A DNA stretch of 64,000 nucleotides from NCBI GenBank assembly GCA_947493035.1, contig CANLOW010000010.1, forward strand, positions 31,554-95,553. Direction: 5' to 3'. The position numbers were made by a program, and so were the translations under genes. Below the pieces are notes generated by a model, which saw only the letters and a program-made list of their open reading frames with translations, was not told where the DNA came from and ran no database searches. This DNA is from an uncultured Aquimarina sp. (GTDB lineage Bacteria > Bacteroidota > Bacteroidia > Flavobacteriales > Flavobacteriaceae). Positions 15,290 to 24,798 of this stretch are shown piece by piece (the stretch's first letter is position 1; each line of letters opens with the position of its first letter).

Positions 15290-16390
15290 ATGGATCTTGA
15301 TACTTCTCGCAAAATAATTCATGTAGATATGGATGCTTTTTATGCTTCTGTAGCTCAGTATGATGATCCTTTTTTAAAAGGGAAAGCCATTGCTGTAGGA
15401 GGAAGTGGAAATCGCGGAGTTATAAGTGCAGCGAGTTATGAAGCTAGGAAATTTGGAGTACGAAGTGCAATGAGTAGTGTATTGGCAAAGAAGTTATGTC
15501 CCCATCTTATTTTTGTGAAGCATCATTTCGAAAGATATAAAGAGGTTTCGATGCAAGTACGTAAGATCTTTATAGAATATACTGATTTGGTAGAACCACT
15601 TTCTTTGGATGAAGCTTATTTAGATGTAACGATAAATAAAAAGGGAAATCCGAGTGCCACTTTAATTGCTGAAGAGATTAGAGCTAAAATTTTAGAAAGA
15701 ACAGGGTTGACCGCTTCAGCTGGGATTTCTATTAATAAGTTTATAGCCAAAGTCGCAAGTGATTATAATAAACCTAATGGTCAGAAAACTGTTTCTCCTG
15801 ACGAGGTAATTGAATTTTTAGAGAATCTAGATATTAAAAAATTCTACGGGGTAGGGAAGGTGACTCAAAAAAAAATGTATGCTTTAGGAATTTATACTGG
15901 AGCGGATTTAAAATCTAAGACAGAGGCTTTTTTAGAAGAGCATTTTGGAAAATCAGGACCTTATTATTATCGTATTGTGCGGGGTGTACATCATAGCCCA
16001 GTAAAACCAACACGTATTAGGAAATCGGTAGGGGCAGAACGGACTTTTAGTGAAAATTTGGCTTCCGAAATTTATATGGAAGAGCGCCTAAAGGAACTGT
16101 CTCAAGAGTTAGAAAGGCGTTTGCTAAAAGGGAAAACAGCAGGAAGGACCATAACATTAAAAATTAAGTACAGTGATTTTTCACTACAAACACGTTCTAA
16201 AACTTTAGCATTGTTTATTTCAGATGCTAATCTGATTTTTGAAGAAGCAAAAATATTGTTATACCAAGAGAAAATGAAGAATTCAGTAAGATTGCTCGGG
16301 TTGTCTTTTTCTAATTTAAATAATGTAATCTCTAAGAAAAAGGAAGAAAGTGAAAAAAAAGTCGATGTACAATTGGCTTTTAAATTTTAG
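15290..16390 (+). CDS. dinB: DNA polymerase IV, Y family
   Basis: A 366-residue translesion polymerase of the expected DinB length. The palm motif HVDMDAFYASV at about 11-21 gives the first catalytic Asp, and LSLDEAYLDV near 104-113 gives the second Asp-Glu pair. ASAGISINKFIAKVASDYNKPNGQ near 144-167 is the conserved fingers/palm segment, and FYGVGKVTQKKM near 187-198 is the helix-hairpin-helix of the thumb. The little-finger domain fills 245-345. The C-terminal QLAFKF resembles a beta-clamp-binding motif (QLxLF type). Damage regulation is not evident from the upstream bases. Confidence 0.95.
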   Translation: MDLDTSRKIIHVDMDAFYASVAQYDDPFLKGKAIAVGGSGNRGVISAASYEARKFGVRSAMSSVLAKKLCPHLIFVKHHFERYKEVSMQVRKIFIEYTDLVEPLSLDEAYLDVTINKKGNPSATLIAEEIRAKILERTGLTASAGISINKFIAKVASDYNKPNGQKTVSPDEVIEFLENLDIKKFYGVGKVTQKKMYALGIYTGADLKSKTEAFLEEHFGKSGPYYYRIVRGVHHSPVKPTRIRKSVGAERTFSENLASEIYMEERLKELSQELERRLLKGKTAGRTITLKIKYSDFSLQTRSKTLALFISDANLIFEEAKILLYQEKMKNSVRLLGLSFSNLNNVISKKKEESEKKVDVQLAFKF

Positions 16391-16501
16391 TATTTATTCA
16401 TAGAATTTTCACCACTAGAGTTTGATGAATGATAATATATGTTAGCTATTGTTTATTAGCGTGTTAAGTTGTAGTTTGTGTATGTGTTTTAATTAGGTTT
16501 T

Positions 16502-17005
16502 ATGCGAATATTTTTATGTTTTTTTATATTCTCTTCTGTTTTTTCATATGGTCAAATCGATGCGGGAAGTGTTTTAGGATTGCCTAATGGATCTTTAGCT
16601 AATATTAATACTATTAGTAGTCCAACGGAAGGGAACATGGCATATGCGAATGATGCAAATAAAGTATATGTTTTTGATGGAACCCTATGGCGGGAAGTCA
16701 TGTTTGTGCCAAAAGTTATAGCCTTGACATCAAATTATACATTAAGTTTATCTGATAACGCTTCCATACTAACTTTTGATAGTACTACAGATGTAACACT
16801 AACGGTACCTAGTGGGTTACCACTGGGGTTTAATGTTAGTCTCTATCAGATAAATACGGGTAAGGTTACTATTGCGGCAGGAGCTGGCGCATCAGTGAAA
16901 AATAGACTACTGCGTTTTCGAACAGCTGGTTTAGATGCAGGTGTTGGTATAGTATGTACTTCTACTGATACTTATCATGTTACTGGAGATTTGAAAAGAA
17001 ATTGA
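16502..17005 (+). CDS. secreted beta-rich protein of unknown function
   Basis: A 167-residue exported protein with a signal peptide at 1-17 (ending SYG-Q). Residues 25-66 contain a short segment with NVYVFDGTLWREV character, common in flavobacterial secreted repeat proteins. Residues about 75-165 form a beta-rich domain (NVSLYQINTGKVTIAAGAG...GIVCTSTDTYHVTGDLK) that resembles modules in phage tail or baseplate proteins. No sorting domain or lipobox is seen. It is followed by another secreted protein after 11 bp, so the two probably form an operon. Confidence 0.65.
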   Translation: MRIFLCFFIFSSVFSYGQIDAGSVLGLPNGSLANINTISSPTEGNMAYANDANKVYVFDGTLWREVMFVPKVIALTSNYTLSLSDNASILTFDSTTDVTLTVPSGLPLGFNVSLYQINTGKVTIAAGAGASVKNRLLRFRTAGLDAGVGIVCTSTDTYHVTGDLKRN

Positions 17006-17016
17006 TTGTTTGGTGT

Positions 17017-17907
17017 ATGAAATTATTTATACTGTTTTTTAACTTTTTTATAATTATAACTCTTCATGCTCAAATAGCAAGTTATAATCAATTTCCAACC
17101 AAAAGACCATCTCACATTTTAGATGAAAAATTGGTGGATATTAGCTTTGCTTATAGTATGAGAATCCTAGAGTCAGATTATGAAGGTCCTTTAGTTCGGT
17201 TAAGAAGGCAAAGTGACAATGCTGAAATGGATTTTGGGTGTACAGATACAGATATTGTAGATGTCGCGGCTATAAATTCGTGGCGAGGAGGCGCTAATGT
17301 ATTTATGGTTGTTTGGTATGATCAAAGTGGTTTGGGAAGAAACGCTATTCAAAATACAAATGCTAATCAACCACAGTTTATACCTAATATTGCTCTCCCT
17401 TATTTTATTGGCGATGGGGTTAATGATTTTTTAGATACACAAACTAGTGTACAAATCGTTACTGACGCGGGGGCCAACGGAACGGTACTTATGGTATTAA
17501 ATGGAACAACTAAGCGGCAAAATCAGTTTGGTGTTTTGGTAAATAATAATAGATGGTTAGCACATATTAATTGGAGCGATAATAATACTTATTTTGATCC
17601 TGGATATTGCTGTAATAATCCAAGGTCATTTGGAAATGCTAGCGGTGTTGGAGTGTGGAGCCATTATAGTTTTTTTCGTGAAGATTTAACTTCTACTGCA
17701 CGAAAAAATGGGGTCGTAGAATTTTCTGGTGCCTTTGCTAACAGAAGATGTACATTGAATTTTAACTTTACAATTGGATGGGCAAGGGGGAATAGTGGGC
17801 TATATTCAAATTCAAGTTTTAACGAAATGATTATGTATAGTACTGACATCCCTATCAGTGATATTCAGGAGATAGAAGAAAATGCCATGGCTTTTTGGGG
17901 GCTATAA
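17017..17907 (+). CDS. secreted AbfB-catalytic-like (LamG-type) protein
   Basis: A 296-residue exported protein. The ATG at 17017 is chosen because it directly precedes the signal peptide (ending LHA-Q); an in-frame TTG lies 15 bases upstream. Residues about 30-100 read AYSMRILESDYEGPLVRLRRQSDNAEMDFG and VWYDQSGLGRNAIQ, phrases typical of the alpha-L-arabinofuranosidase B catalytic-domain family and its many noncatalytic relatives in flavobacteria. The rest is a beta-jelly roll. Whether it cleaves or only binds glycans cannot be judged. It is likely cotranscribed with 16502-17005. Confidence 0.65.
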   Translation: MKLFILFFNFFIIITLHAQIASYNQFPTKRPSHILDEKLVDISFAYSMRILESDYEGPLVRLRRQSDNAEMDFGCTDTDIVDVAAINSWRGGANVFMVVWYDQSGLGRNAIQNTNANQPQFIPNIALPYFIGDGVNDFLDTQTSVQIVTDAGANGTVLMVLNGTTKRQNQFGVLVNNNRWLAHINWSDNNTYFDPGYCCNNPRSFGNASGVGVWSHYSFFREDLTSTARKNGVVEFSGAFANRRCTLNFNFTIGWARGNSGLYSNSSFNEMIMYSTDIPISDIQEIEENAMAFWGL

Positions 17908-17949
17908 AAAAGTTGTGAAAATTTATGTCTTAAATAGTATTCGGTATAA

Positions 17950-19083
17950 TTATAATTTTAATAATTTTTGAACCGAGTATTGTTTTTCTTCTGTGGAAAT
18001 TTGAATGAAGTAAGTACCTTTATCTAAGCCTTCAATATCAATATTTTTTTCTGTAGATTCAATTATTATTTGCCCTTTAAGATTCTTAATAGTAGTTTTT
18101 GATGGAGTGTTTTGGTCTATTTTTATGAAATCTATTGCTGGATTTGGAGAAAAAGAAACATTGTCAGTTTTTTTAGCATTCAAATCGTTAGATAGGGTTT
18201 GACTATTAATCTCATAGAGAGAGGAAATAGTTTCTTGAAACGCTTCAGCCGTTATATATAGATTAGGTGACCCATCAATAGTAGTTATGCCTTCGATTTG
18301 CAAAGAGTTATTTTCTGGTATGGATAAGGTGTTTTTATTGAAAGTATTTGTAGAAAAATCAGAAAAATTGATATTGCTTAATTTGAATAGAAATGATTCT
18401 GTATTAGTGTATCCAGTAAGAATAACATCAAGAGAGTTGGGGTCTAAAGTAGCACCTGTAATAAGTCCAAGAGCGGGGAAGCTTTGCAAACGCTCAACTT
18501 CGTAACTTCCAGTTGTTTTGGGAATTCGATAAACATTAGTTTGTAAGTCTACCCAGTTTTTAGTGAATACATAAATAAAATCTCCTTGAGAAATCATAGC
18601 TTCTGCGTCAAAATTAGTAGCAAAAGGATTAGGGGTAAAATCTTCTTGGTCACGATAATTAAAAGTAATCGTTCCTTCAATGTCGACACTGTTAGTCGCA
18701 GCTAGATATTTTTGAATATCAATAATGTAAATGGTTAAATCAGTTCTCGTTCCATTATTGTTTCCAAAATCACCTATATAAATATATTTGTCATCGTGTG
18801 TAATGTCTTCCCAGTCTATATTAGTAGCGTTAGATATTTCAATGGTTCTATTTATTTTACCTGTGGCTATATCAATTTCAAATAAACTTGCTTCTCCTCC
18901 TGAATCATTATGTGTTATTAAACGATTGTCTAACTGGATTAGACCTGATGTTTCTGAAATTTGGTTGTCAAGTGTAGTAACTACATCTATTTCTTGAGAC
19001 CAGGAAAGTATATTGAAAATAATAGTGATGAATAAAAAAGCTCCTTTTTTTGAAGGTGATTTTATGTTTAAAGTAGAGATCAA
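17950..19083 (-). CDS. T9SS-sorted beta-propeller-like protein
   Basis: A 377-residue secreted protein. A longer than usual N-region precedes a signal-like hydrophobic segment (about 14-28), ending SWS-Q. The body (30-295) has propeller-type strands such as SGLIQLDNRLITHNDSGGEASLFEID, IYIGDFGNNNGTR and EAMISQGDFIYVFTKNW. The C-terminus (about 305-377) is a type A sorting domain: VSFSPNPAIDFIKID, IEGLDKGTYFIQI and the basic end QKLLKL. It should be exported by T9SS. Function beyond surface location is unknown. Confidence 0.8.
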   Translation of the reverse strand: MISTLNIKSPSKKGAFLFITIIFNILSWSQEIDVVTTLDNQISETSGLIQLDNRLITHNDSGGEASLFEIDIATGKINRTIEISNATNIDWEDITHDDKYIYIGDFGNNNGTRTDLTIYIIDIQKYLAATNSVDIEGTITFNYRDQEDFTPNPFATNFDAEAMISQGDFIYVFTKNWVDLQTNVYRIPKTTGSYEVERLQSFPALGLITGATLDPNSLDVILTGYTNTESFLFKLSNINFSDFSTNTFNKNTLSIPENNSLQIEGITTIDGSPNLYITAEAFQETISSLYEINSQTLSNDLNAKKTDNVSFSPNPAIDFIKIDQNTPSKTTIKNLKGQIIIESTEKNIDIEGLDKGTYFIQISTEEKQYSVQKLLKL

Positions 19084-19111
19084 AATTTTAAATTTTAGAT
19101 GGTTAAATATG

Positions 19112-19768
19112 CTAGTTTAACTGTATCGGTTTTAAATTATTTATTATTTCAAGTTTTCCTAGAGTAGATTTTTTCACTTCTTCAATGGTAACTTCGGGGG
19201 CAATTTCTGTCATTACAAATCCGTTTTTGGTTACTTTAAAAACGCCAAGATTAGTAACTACCTTTTGTACACAACAAACACCCGTGAGTGGTAGTGAACA
19301 GCGATCTAATAATTTTGGTTCTCCTTTTCTGTTAGTATGCATCATAGCGACTATAATACGTTTAGCACTGGCTACTAAATCCATAGCTCCCCCCATTCCT
19401 TTTACTAATTTACCAGGGATTTTCCAGTTAGCGATATCCCCATTTTCAGCAACTTCCATGGCTCCTAAAACAGTTAGGTCAATATGTTGACCTCTTATCA
19501 TTCCAAAACTTGTGGAAGAATCAAAAAAAGATGCCCCAGGTAGAGTGGTGATTGTCTGTTTCCCAGCGTTGATAAGGTCAGCATCTTCTTTCCCTTTAGT
19601 TGGAAAAGGTCCCATGCCTAACAAACCATTTTCACTATGAAATGAAACAGAAATATCATTAGGAATATGATTTGCTACAAGTGTAGGTATCCCGATGCCT
19701 AGATTGACATAAAATCCGTTTTCTATTTCTTTAGCAATACGCTGAGCGATTTGATTCTTTGTAAGCAT
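19112..19768 (-). CDS. scoB: 3-oxoacid CoA-transferase subunit B
   Basis: A 218-residue subunit of a class I CoA-transferase that moves CoA between succinyl-CoA and acetoacetate or related acids. VNLGIGIPTLVANHIP near 21-36 and the catalytic Glu segment SENGLLGMGPFP near 45-56 are conserved, as are GMIRGQHIDLTVLGAMEV and WKIPGKLVKGMGGAMDLV. It lies 91 bp downstream of subunit A on the same strand. Substrate preference (SCOT against butyrate/acetate type) cannot be settled from sequence by eye. Confidence 0.92.
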   Translation of the reverse strand: MLTKNQIAQRIAKEIENGFYVNLGIGIPTLVANHIPNDISVSFHSENGLLGMGPFPTKGKEDADLINAGKQTITTLPGASFFDSSTSFGMIRGQHIDLTVLGAMEVAENGDIANWKIPGKLVKGMGGAMDLVASAKRIIVAMMHTNRKGEPKLLDRCSLPLTGVCCVQKVVTNLGVFKVTKNGFVMTEIAPEVTIEEVKKSTLGKLEIINNLKPIQLN

Positions 19769-19859
19769 GTTGGGTATAATTATTAGCTGTAATAACTACT
19801 TAATAGTTGAGATATTTTAATGTTATCATAGCTTTTAGATAAAAGCTTATTTTTTAGAG

Positions 19860-20558
19860 TTAAGATTCACTTAAGGTCAGTTGTTCGATAGGCTTTTTGT
19901 AGTTTTTTCCTTCAAAAATACGCTGAACAAATACCCCTTGGACATGAATTTCATTGGGTGATAAAGTGCCTATGGGTACTAATTCTTCTACTTCGACGAT
20001 ATTTACTTCCGCAGCACCACACATGGGGAGGTTAAAGTTACGGGCTGTAGCTTTGAAGATAATGTTCCCAGCTTCGTCACCTTTCCATGCTTTTATAAGA
20101 GAGAAATTGGCTTTGTATGCCTCTTCTAAAATATGTGGTTTTCCATTAAAATTTCTTGTTTCTTTACCTTTAGCCACTTCTGTTCCATACCCTGCTGGTG
20201 TGTAGAAAGCAGGAATTCCAACTTTTGCAGCTCGACAACATTCTGCCAACGTTCCTTGTGGGGTCAATTCTACTTCTAATTCACCACTGAGCATTTGCCG
20301 TTCAAACTCTTTATTCTCCCCGACATAGGAAGCTATCATCTTTTTAATTTGATGATTTTGAAGTAATAACCCTAGACCAAAATCATCGACTCCAGCATTG
20401 TTTGAAATGCAAGTTAAATCACTAACATCAAGCTTTACCAGTTCGGAAATGGCATTTTCGGGAATTCCGCAAAGTCCGAAACCTCCAAGCATAAGAGTCA
20501 TTCCTGATTCAATACCTTTTAAAGCTTCTTGAGCATTATTTACTTTCTTGTTAATCAT
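19860..20558 (-). CDS. scoA: 3-oxoacid CoA-transferase subunit A
   Basis: A 232-residue partner of subunit B. MINKKVNNAQEALKGIESG at the N-terminus, then MLGGFGLCGIPENAI and CISNNAGVDDFGLGLLL, are typical of ScoA/AtoD. The conserved PAFYTPAGYGT segment near 120 is present, as is GNIIFKATARNFN. The ATG at 20558 is chosen: an in-frame ATG at 20612 would make the 18 extra codons run through the terminator of the upstream gene, and they lack family similarity. Confidence 0.92.
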   Translation of the reverse strand: MINKKVNNAQEALKGIESGMTLMLGGFGLCGIPENAISELVKLDVSDLTCISNNAGVDDFGLGLLLQNHQIKKMIASYVGENKEFERQMLSGELEVELTPQGTLAECCRAAKVGIPAFYTPAGYGTEVAKGKETRNFNGKPHILEEAYKANFSLIKAWKGDEAGNIIFKATARNFNLPMCGAAEVNIVEVEELVPIGTLSPNEIHVQGVFVQRIFEGKNYKKPIEQLTLSES

Positions 20559-20581
20559 ATTAGAAGATAATGAAATTATCC

Positions 20582-20622
20582 AATAAAAAAACTCTCGAAG
20601 AAATGAATCCAACGAGAGTTTT
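20582..20622 (-). terminator. Rho-independent terminator of the giant adhesin gene
   Basis: On the minus strand, AAAACTCTCG pairs with CGAGAGTTTT around a 15-base loop and is followed by TTTTTATTGG. It lies 25 bases after the stop of the 1304-residue protein gene and before the CoA-transferase start. Confidence 0.8.
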
Positions 20623-20646
20623 GTAATTTTGTTAATTGCTAACTGT

Positions 20647-23600
20647 CTATTTCTTAATCATTCTTTTCGTGTCAATTAGTTTAGATCCTATATGTAAACT
20701 ATAGAAGTAAACCCCAGAAGCTAGACTTTGTTTATTTACTTTAAATTCCTGTTCACCAGTTTCAGTAAGTCTTACCGTTTTGATAGTGTTTCCTGCTACC
20801 GTAGTAAATACAATTTTAGCATTGGTAGTCCCAATGGGTAAGAAATACTTAATAAATGTTTCATTTAAGAACGGGTTAGGAGTATTTTGGTACAATATGG
20901 GTCCTTGTGACTTTTGTGAATTACTTAGACTAGTTGGAGCAAAACTTAATGTTCCACTGCCACAACCAGTACAGTCATCAAGATCATTTAATTTATTTAA
21001 AATCGTTGTCATTTGAGTTTCTAAAGTTGCTAGCCTACTTTCAGCATTAGTCGCTCTAGATTCTAGATTAGATAAAATAGGGCTTAGATCGACAGAAATG
21101 CCCGATCCTCCTTCGATACCAATATCTAAAGTGCCATTAGTTAGTGTTGCTGAAGTTAAGTTTTGGTCATCAGAAATAGTAGTAACTAAACTTGAAAGAT
21201 CAACACTATTTCCTGTTGAAATACTTAATTGGTTATTCGATGTATTAAAACTTAATGTTTGCTCGTCTGTATTGTCTTTATAAACGCTTAAATCGACAGT
21301 AGAAGTATTTCCTGTAATATTTAATACATCATTGGTAATAGATATTGCTTGCTCATCAGTATTTGCATAAGCTGAAAGATCTACCGTTGATGCGTTACCA
21401 GATATAGACAAAATATCATTGCTAAATGATAAAGCTTGTACATCTGTATTATCTAGGAAAGGAGCTAAATCTACTGTATTTGTTCCTCCAGAGATACTTA
21501 ATACGTTCGCTCCACTCAATGCTAATTCTTGTTCATCCGTATTGTCTAAATAAGTACTTAGATCTACTGTTGAAGCGTTACCTGAGATCGATAAAATATC
21601 ATTGTTAAATGATAACGCTTGAGCGTCAGTATTGTCGAGATAATCCTCCAAGTTTACTTCGGTATTACTCCCTGATATCATTAATATATTGCTATCAATG
21701 GATATTACTTGTGTATCCGTATTATCTAAGAAAGGAGCAAGATTTATAGTATTGTTTCCCCCAGAGATGCTTAATACATTTGCTCCACTTAATGTTAATT
21801 CTTGTTCATCTGTATTATCTAAATATGGCCCTAAAGCTACCGAAGAGTTACTTCCTGAAATGGTTAAGTTATTTGAGCCATCAATAGATAAAGTTTGCGA
21901 ATCGGTATTCGTATAACCTGATAAATCGACCGTTGAAGCATTTCCTGAAATGGATAGCACATCATTACTAAATGAAATTGATTGTGTATCTGTATTGTCT
22001 AATAGGCCCGATAGATCAACATCTGATCCAGACGACCCTGTGATTGCAAGCATTTGATTAGTGTTGTCATATTCTAAAGCCTGTGCATCTGTGTTATCTA
22101 AATAAGGAGCTAAGTCAATAGTAGTAGTACTTCCTGTAATACCTAAAGTATTTGTAGTCAATGATAACTCTTGAGCATCCGTATTGTCCAAGAAAGGTGC
22201 TAGATCTATAGTTGTCACATTTCCAGAGATGCTCAATACGTTTGCATCACTTAAAGCTAATTCCTGTGCATCCGTATTATCTAGGTATGGAGCTAAATCT
22301 ACAGTAGTAGCATTTCCAGTGATCCCTAATATATTTGTAGTCAACGATAGCTCCTGTGCATCTGTATTGTCAAGATAAGGTGATAAATCTACCGTTTTAG
22401 CATCTTCACCATCTCCAGAGATGGATAAATTCAAGGTGTTGCTCGTGATTTCAAATTGATCTACCGTTTGATTATCGGTTTGGGTAGTCCAGCTTAATGC
22501 TCCCGAACCGTCAGTCACTAAAACTTGATTAGCCGTGCCATCTGTAGTAGGGAATTGGTAAGCACCTGCGATATTTAGGTATCCTGCTATTTGGAAATTT
22601 CCTTCGTTACTTAAAGCAGCTATCGGCGTAGAGCTAAAGGGACCCCACACAAAACCTTCGTTATTTGCATTACCAGCGGAGAATTTAGTGCGGTTATTTC
22701 CAAATACAGGTCCATATACAAAACTGGAGGTTAGACCTGTATTTATTGATGTAATACTATTTGTTGAAGAGTTGCCATTAAAAGTGATGATACTTAAGTT
22801 AGATGTACCATAACTGATGGAAGAAACATTGTTAATTTTATTTCCATCCAAATCTAAATCTTGTCTTGCTGTATGATTTCCTAAATTATCAAAAGCATTG
22901 GTAATGTCAGTCCAAGCTGCTCCAGTCCAGCAAAAAATAGCATTTAAGTCTGTATCGTAAACGGTCATACTTGCTTCCGAAGTTCCTAAGTTTCCACCTA
23001 ATGTATTTCGTTGGCTTGTAGTCATTCTATTGAAAAGAATTCCTTTGTTGACGTCGGCTAATTCTAAAGAAGCATAGGCATTTGGAGTATTGGTGCCAAT
23101 CCCTACGCTAACAGGGTTAGTTGCACCTCCTAATACCATAGTATTTGCGTTAGTAGCAGTCGCTGCATTACCAATAGCAATAGCATTGTTACCGCTAACC
23201 ATAGCTTGATATCCAATAGCAATATTATTGGTCGCTTCAGTAGCAGTAGGTGTTGGCCCTGTTGGTGAACTATCTATAACATCATTTGATTGAGCTCCAT
23301 ATCCAATTGCGATAGCCCCACTATTCTGAATTACCGCATTTGCTCCGATAGCAACAGCTTGATCTTTATCGATGTCTACAGAACGCCCAATACCTACAGC
23401 ATTATCCTCATCTACATTCGCTTGATACCCTAAAAAGACCGAATAGTCAGCATTATTTGAGCCTTGTGCCTGATACCCCATGGCAATTGCACCTTCGGCA
23501 TCTCTTAAATAGGATTCGTTCCCAATCATGACACCATAACGAGCATTGCTTTGTGCGAAATAACCCATAACAATAACATCGTTATTTTCAGCTTCCGCTT

Positions 23601-24561
23601 TTGACCCAATAAACGTAGTTCTATTTCTATTAGTATTTCCACTAAAAAAATGTCCAGTACCATCAGTACTCCATCCTGAAGGTCCATAACCAGCAAAGGC
23701 TCCAACCCCTACATTGTCTTGGCCATCACGGTTTACTGCTCCCGTCATATGCCCTAAATAAGTATTTCTATTGGCATTGTTAGTCCTATTGGTACGATTG
23801 TTATCCCAACCTGCCATTGATCCAATAAAGGTATTGTAATCTGCATCCTCCGTAGCCACCCCAGCTGCTGCTCCTAGAAAAGTATTGTAAATCCCTTTTC
23901 CTACATCTATTCCTGTGGAGTCTCCCACAGCCGTATTATGGTGACCTTCGTCAACATCTTGTAAAGCGTCATTTCCTATACCTGTATTTCTATATCCTAC
24001 ATCAGCAAATAGTCCAGCTTCATTACCAATAAAAACTTGTCTATGTCCAGTGGTATTTTCAAATCCTGCGTCTTCTCCTATAAATACATTTTCATATCCT
24101 GTGGTATTCTTGGTTCCTGCTTCTTCTCCTATAAAAGTATTGTCATATCCAGTGGTGTTTAATTCACCAGCTTCAGTTCCAATAAATGTATTGTCCGTTG
24201 CAGTATTAGATCTTCCTGCTTCAGCCCCAATAAAAGTATTGTCTGTACCCGTAATATTGAAAAAACCAGCACTACGGCCAATAAAAGTGTTATCATATGC
24301 TGTGGTTTGTAATAAACCTGCAGAAGTCCCTAAAAAAGTATTATTGTGTCCAGTGGTTAGCCTTGCACCGGCTCCATCACCAATAAGAACATTGTAGTCT
24401 CCAAAGGTAATACTTTCTCCAGTGTTAAGGTTAGTTTCTTCAGGACCGATACCATTGTCAACTACTTCTCTTACTGTAGTTCCTAAAATTTCATTTGAGA
24501 CTTGTGCTTTGATTAGCAAGTGTGAAAGTGTAAAAAAGATAAAAAGTATATTTCTTTTCAT
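20647..24561 (-). CDS. giant repetitive T9SS adhesin with YadA-head-like and stalk-like repeats
   Basis: A 1304-residue secreted protein. Signal peptide at 1-19. Residues about 50-470 are many copies of a head-type repeat (NTFIGxxAGxxNTTGxDNTFIG; later AIAIGYxA), like the left-handed beta-roll of trimeric autotransporter heads. Residues about 700-1130 consist of about a dozen degenerate repeats of roughly 34-38 residues on the plan LDNTDxQxLSxxxNxLSISGxxxTVDLxPY. A heptad-like coiled segment (SNLESRATNAESRLATLETQM) near 1160-1190 could trimerise. The C-terminus (about 1225-1304) is a type A sorting domain (YQNTPNPFLNET, ASGVYFYSL, MIKK). It should be exported by T9SS, not by an autotransporter barrel. 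A role in adhesion or matrix is likely. Confidence 0.85.
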   Translation of the reverse strand: MKRNILFIFFTLSHLLIKAQVSNEILGTTVREVVDNGIGPEETNLNTGESITFGDYNVLIGDGAGARLTTGHNNTFLGTSAGLLQTTAYDNTFIGRSAGFFNITGTDNTFIGAEAGRSNTATDNTFIGTEAGELNTTGYDNTFIGEEAGTKNTTGYENVFIGEDAGFENTTGHRQVFIGNEAGLFADVGYRNTGIGNDALQDVDEGHHNTAVGDSTGIDVGKGIYNTFLGAAAGVATEDADYNTFIGSMAGWDNNRTNRTNNANRNTYLGHMTGAVNRDGQDNVGVGAFAGYGPSGWSTDGTGHFFSGNTNRNRTTFIGSKAEAENNDVIVMGYFAQSNARYGVMIGNESYLRDAEGAIAMGYQAQGSNNADYSVFLGYQANVDEDNAVGIGRSVDIDKDQAVAIGANAVIQNSGAIAIGYGAQSNDVIDSSPTGPTPTATEATNNIAIGYQAMVSGNNAIAIGNAATATNANTMVLGGATNPVSVGIGTNTPNAYASLELADVNKGILFNRMTTSQRNTLGGNLGTSEASMTVYDTDLNAIFCWTGAAWTDITNAFDNLGNHTARQDLDLDGNKINNVSSISYGTSNLSIITFNGNSSTNSITSINTGLTSSFVYGPVFGNNRTKFSAGNANNEGFVWGPFSSTPIAALSNEGNFQIAGYLNIAGAYQFPTTDGTANQVLVTDGSGALSWTTQTDNQTVDQFEITSNTLNLSISGDGEDAKTVDLSPYLDNTDAQELSLTTNILGITGNATTVDLAPYLDNTDAQELALSDANVLSISGNVTTIDLAPFLDNTDAQELSLTTNTLGITGSTTTIDLAPYLDNTDAQALEYDNTNQMLAITGSSGSDVDLSGLLDNTDTQSISFSNDVLSISGNASTVDLSGYTNTDSQTLSIDGSNNLTISGSNSSVALGPYLDNTDEQELTLSGANVLSISGGNNTINLAPFLDNTDTQVISIDSNILMISGSNTEVNLEDYLDNTDAQALSFNNDILSISGNASTVDLSTYLDNTDEQELALSGANVLSISGGTNTVDLAPFLDNTDVQALSFSNDILSISGNASTVDLSAYANTDEQAISITNDVLNITGNTSTVDLSVYKDNTDEQTLSFNTSNNQLSISTGNSVDLSSLVTTISDDQNLTSATLTNGTLDIGIEGGSGISVDLSPILSNLESRATNAESRLATLETQMTTILNKLNDLDDCTGCGSGTLSFAPTSLSNSQKSQGPILYQNTPNPFLNETFIKYFLPIGTTNAKIVFTTVAGNTIKTVRLTETGEQEFKVNKQSLASGVYFYSLHIGSKLIDTKRMIKK
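21170..22470 (-). repeat. tandem stalk repeats in the adhesin gene
   Basis: Degenerate in-frame units of roughly 105-115 bases encode the LDNTD...LSISG...TVDLxPY pattern. The plus-strand text shows recurring TCTGTATTATCTA / GCTAAATCTACTGT-type blocks. The DNA identity between units is moderate, with enough similarity to allow unit gain or loss by recombination. Confidence 0.8.
23130..24400 (-). repeat. head-type repeats in the adhesin gene
   Basis: Units of roughly 36-48 bases encode NTFIGxxAG / TTGxD and AIAIG motifs, densest at about 23800-24400. Several neighbouring units near 24050-24200 are close to identical at the DNA level (ATAAA.GTATTGTCATATCC type), which suggests recent duplication. 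Confidence 0.8.
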
Positions 24562-24798
24562 GGTTGGGAGGTTTTATTCAAAATTAAGTATTGAACTTTC
24601 GATAGGTTGTTAAAGAAGTGCTTTTCTAAGGTTTGGGAATAGTAGTGTTTACTAGGGTTTACAGCGTGTACCCGAATTTGTGCCCGTATTTCACACCATG
24701 TTTTAAGGAAAGCTTCTTCTGTTTTGAAACGGCACAGTATTTTTTTGTTAGTATAATTTTTAATCCAATTACATTTGCATATCACATTCACGTTTAAA

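Noticed and set aside
21170..24400. Regular repeats considered as a CRISPR array
   Set aside because: The repeats are in-frame, degenerate and encode a protein repeat; spacers are not unique and no cas gene is present.
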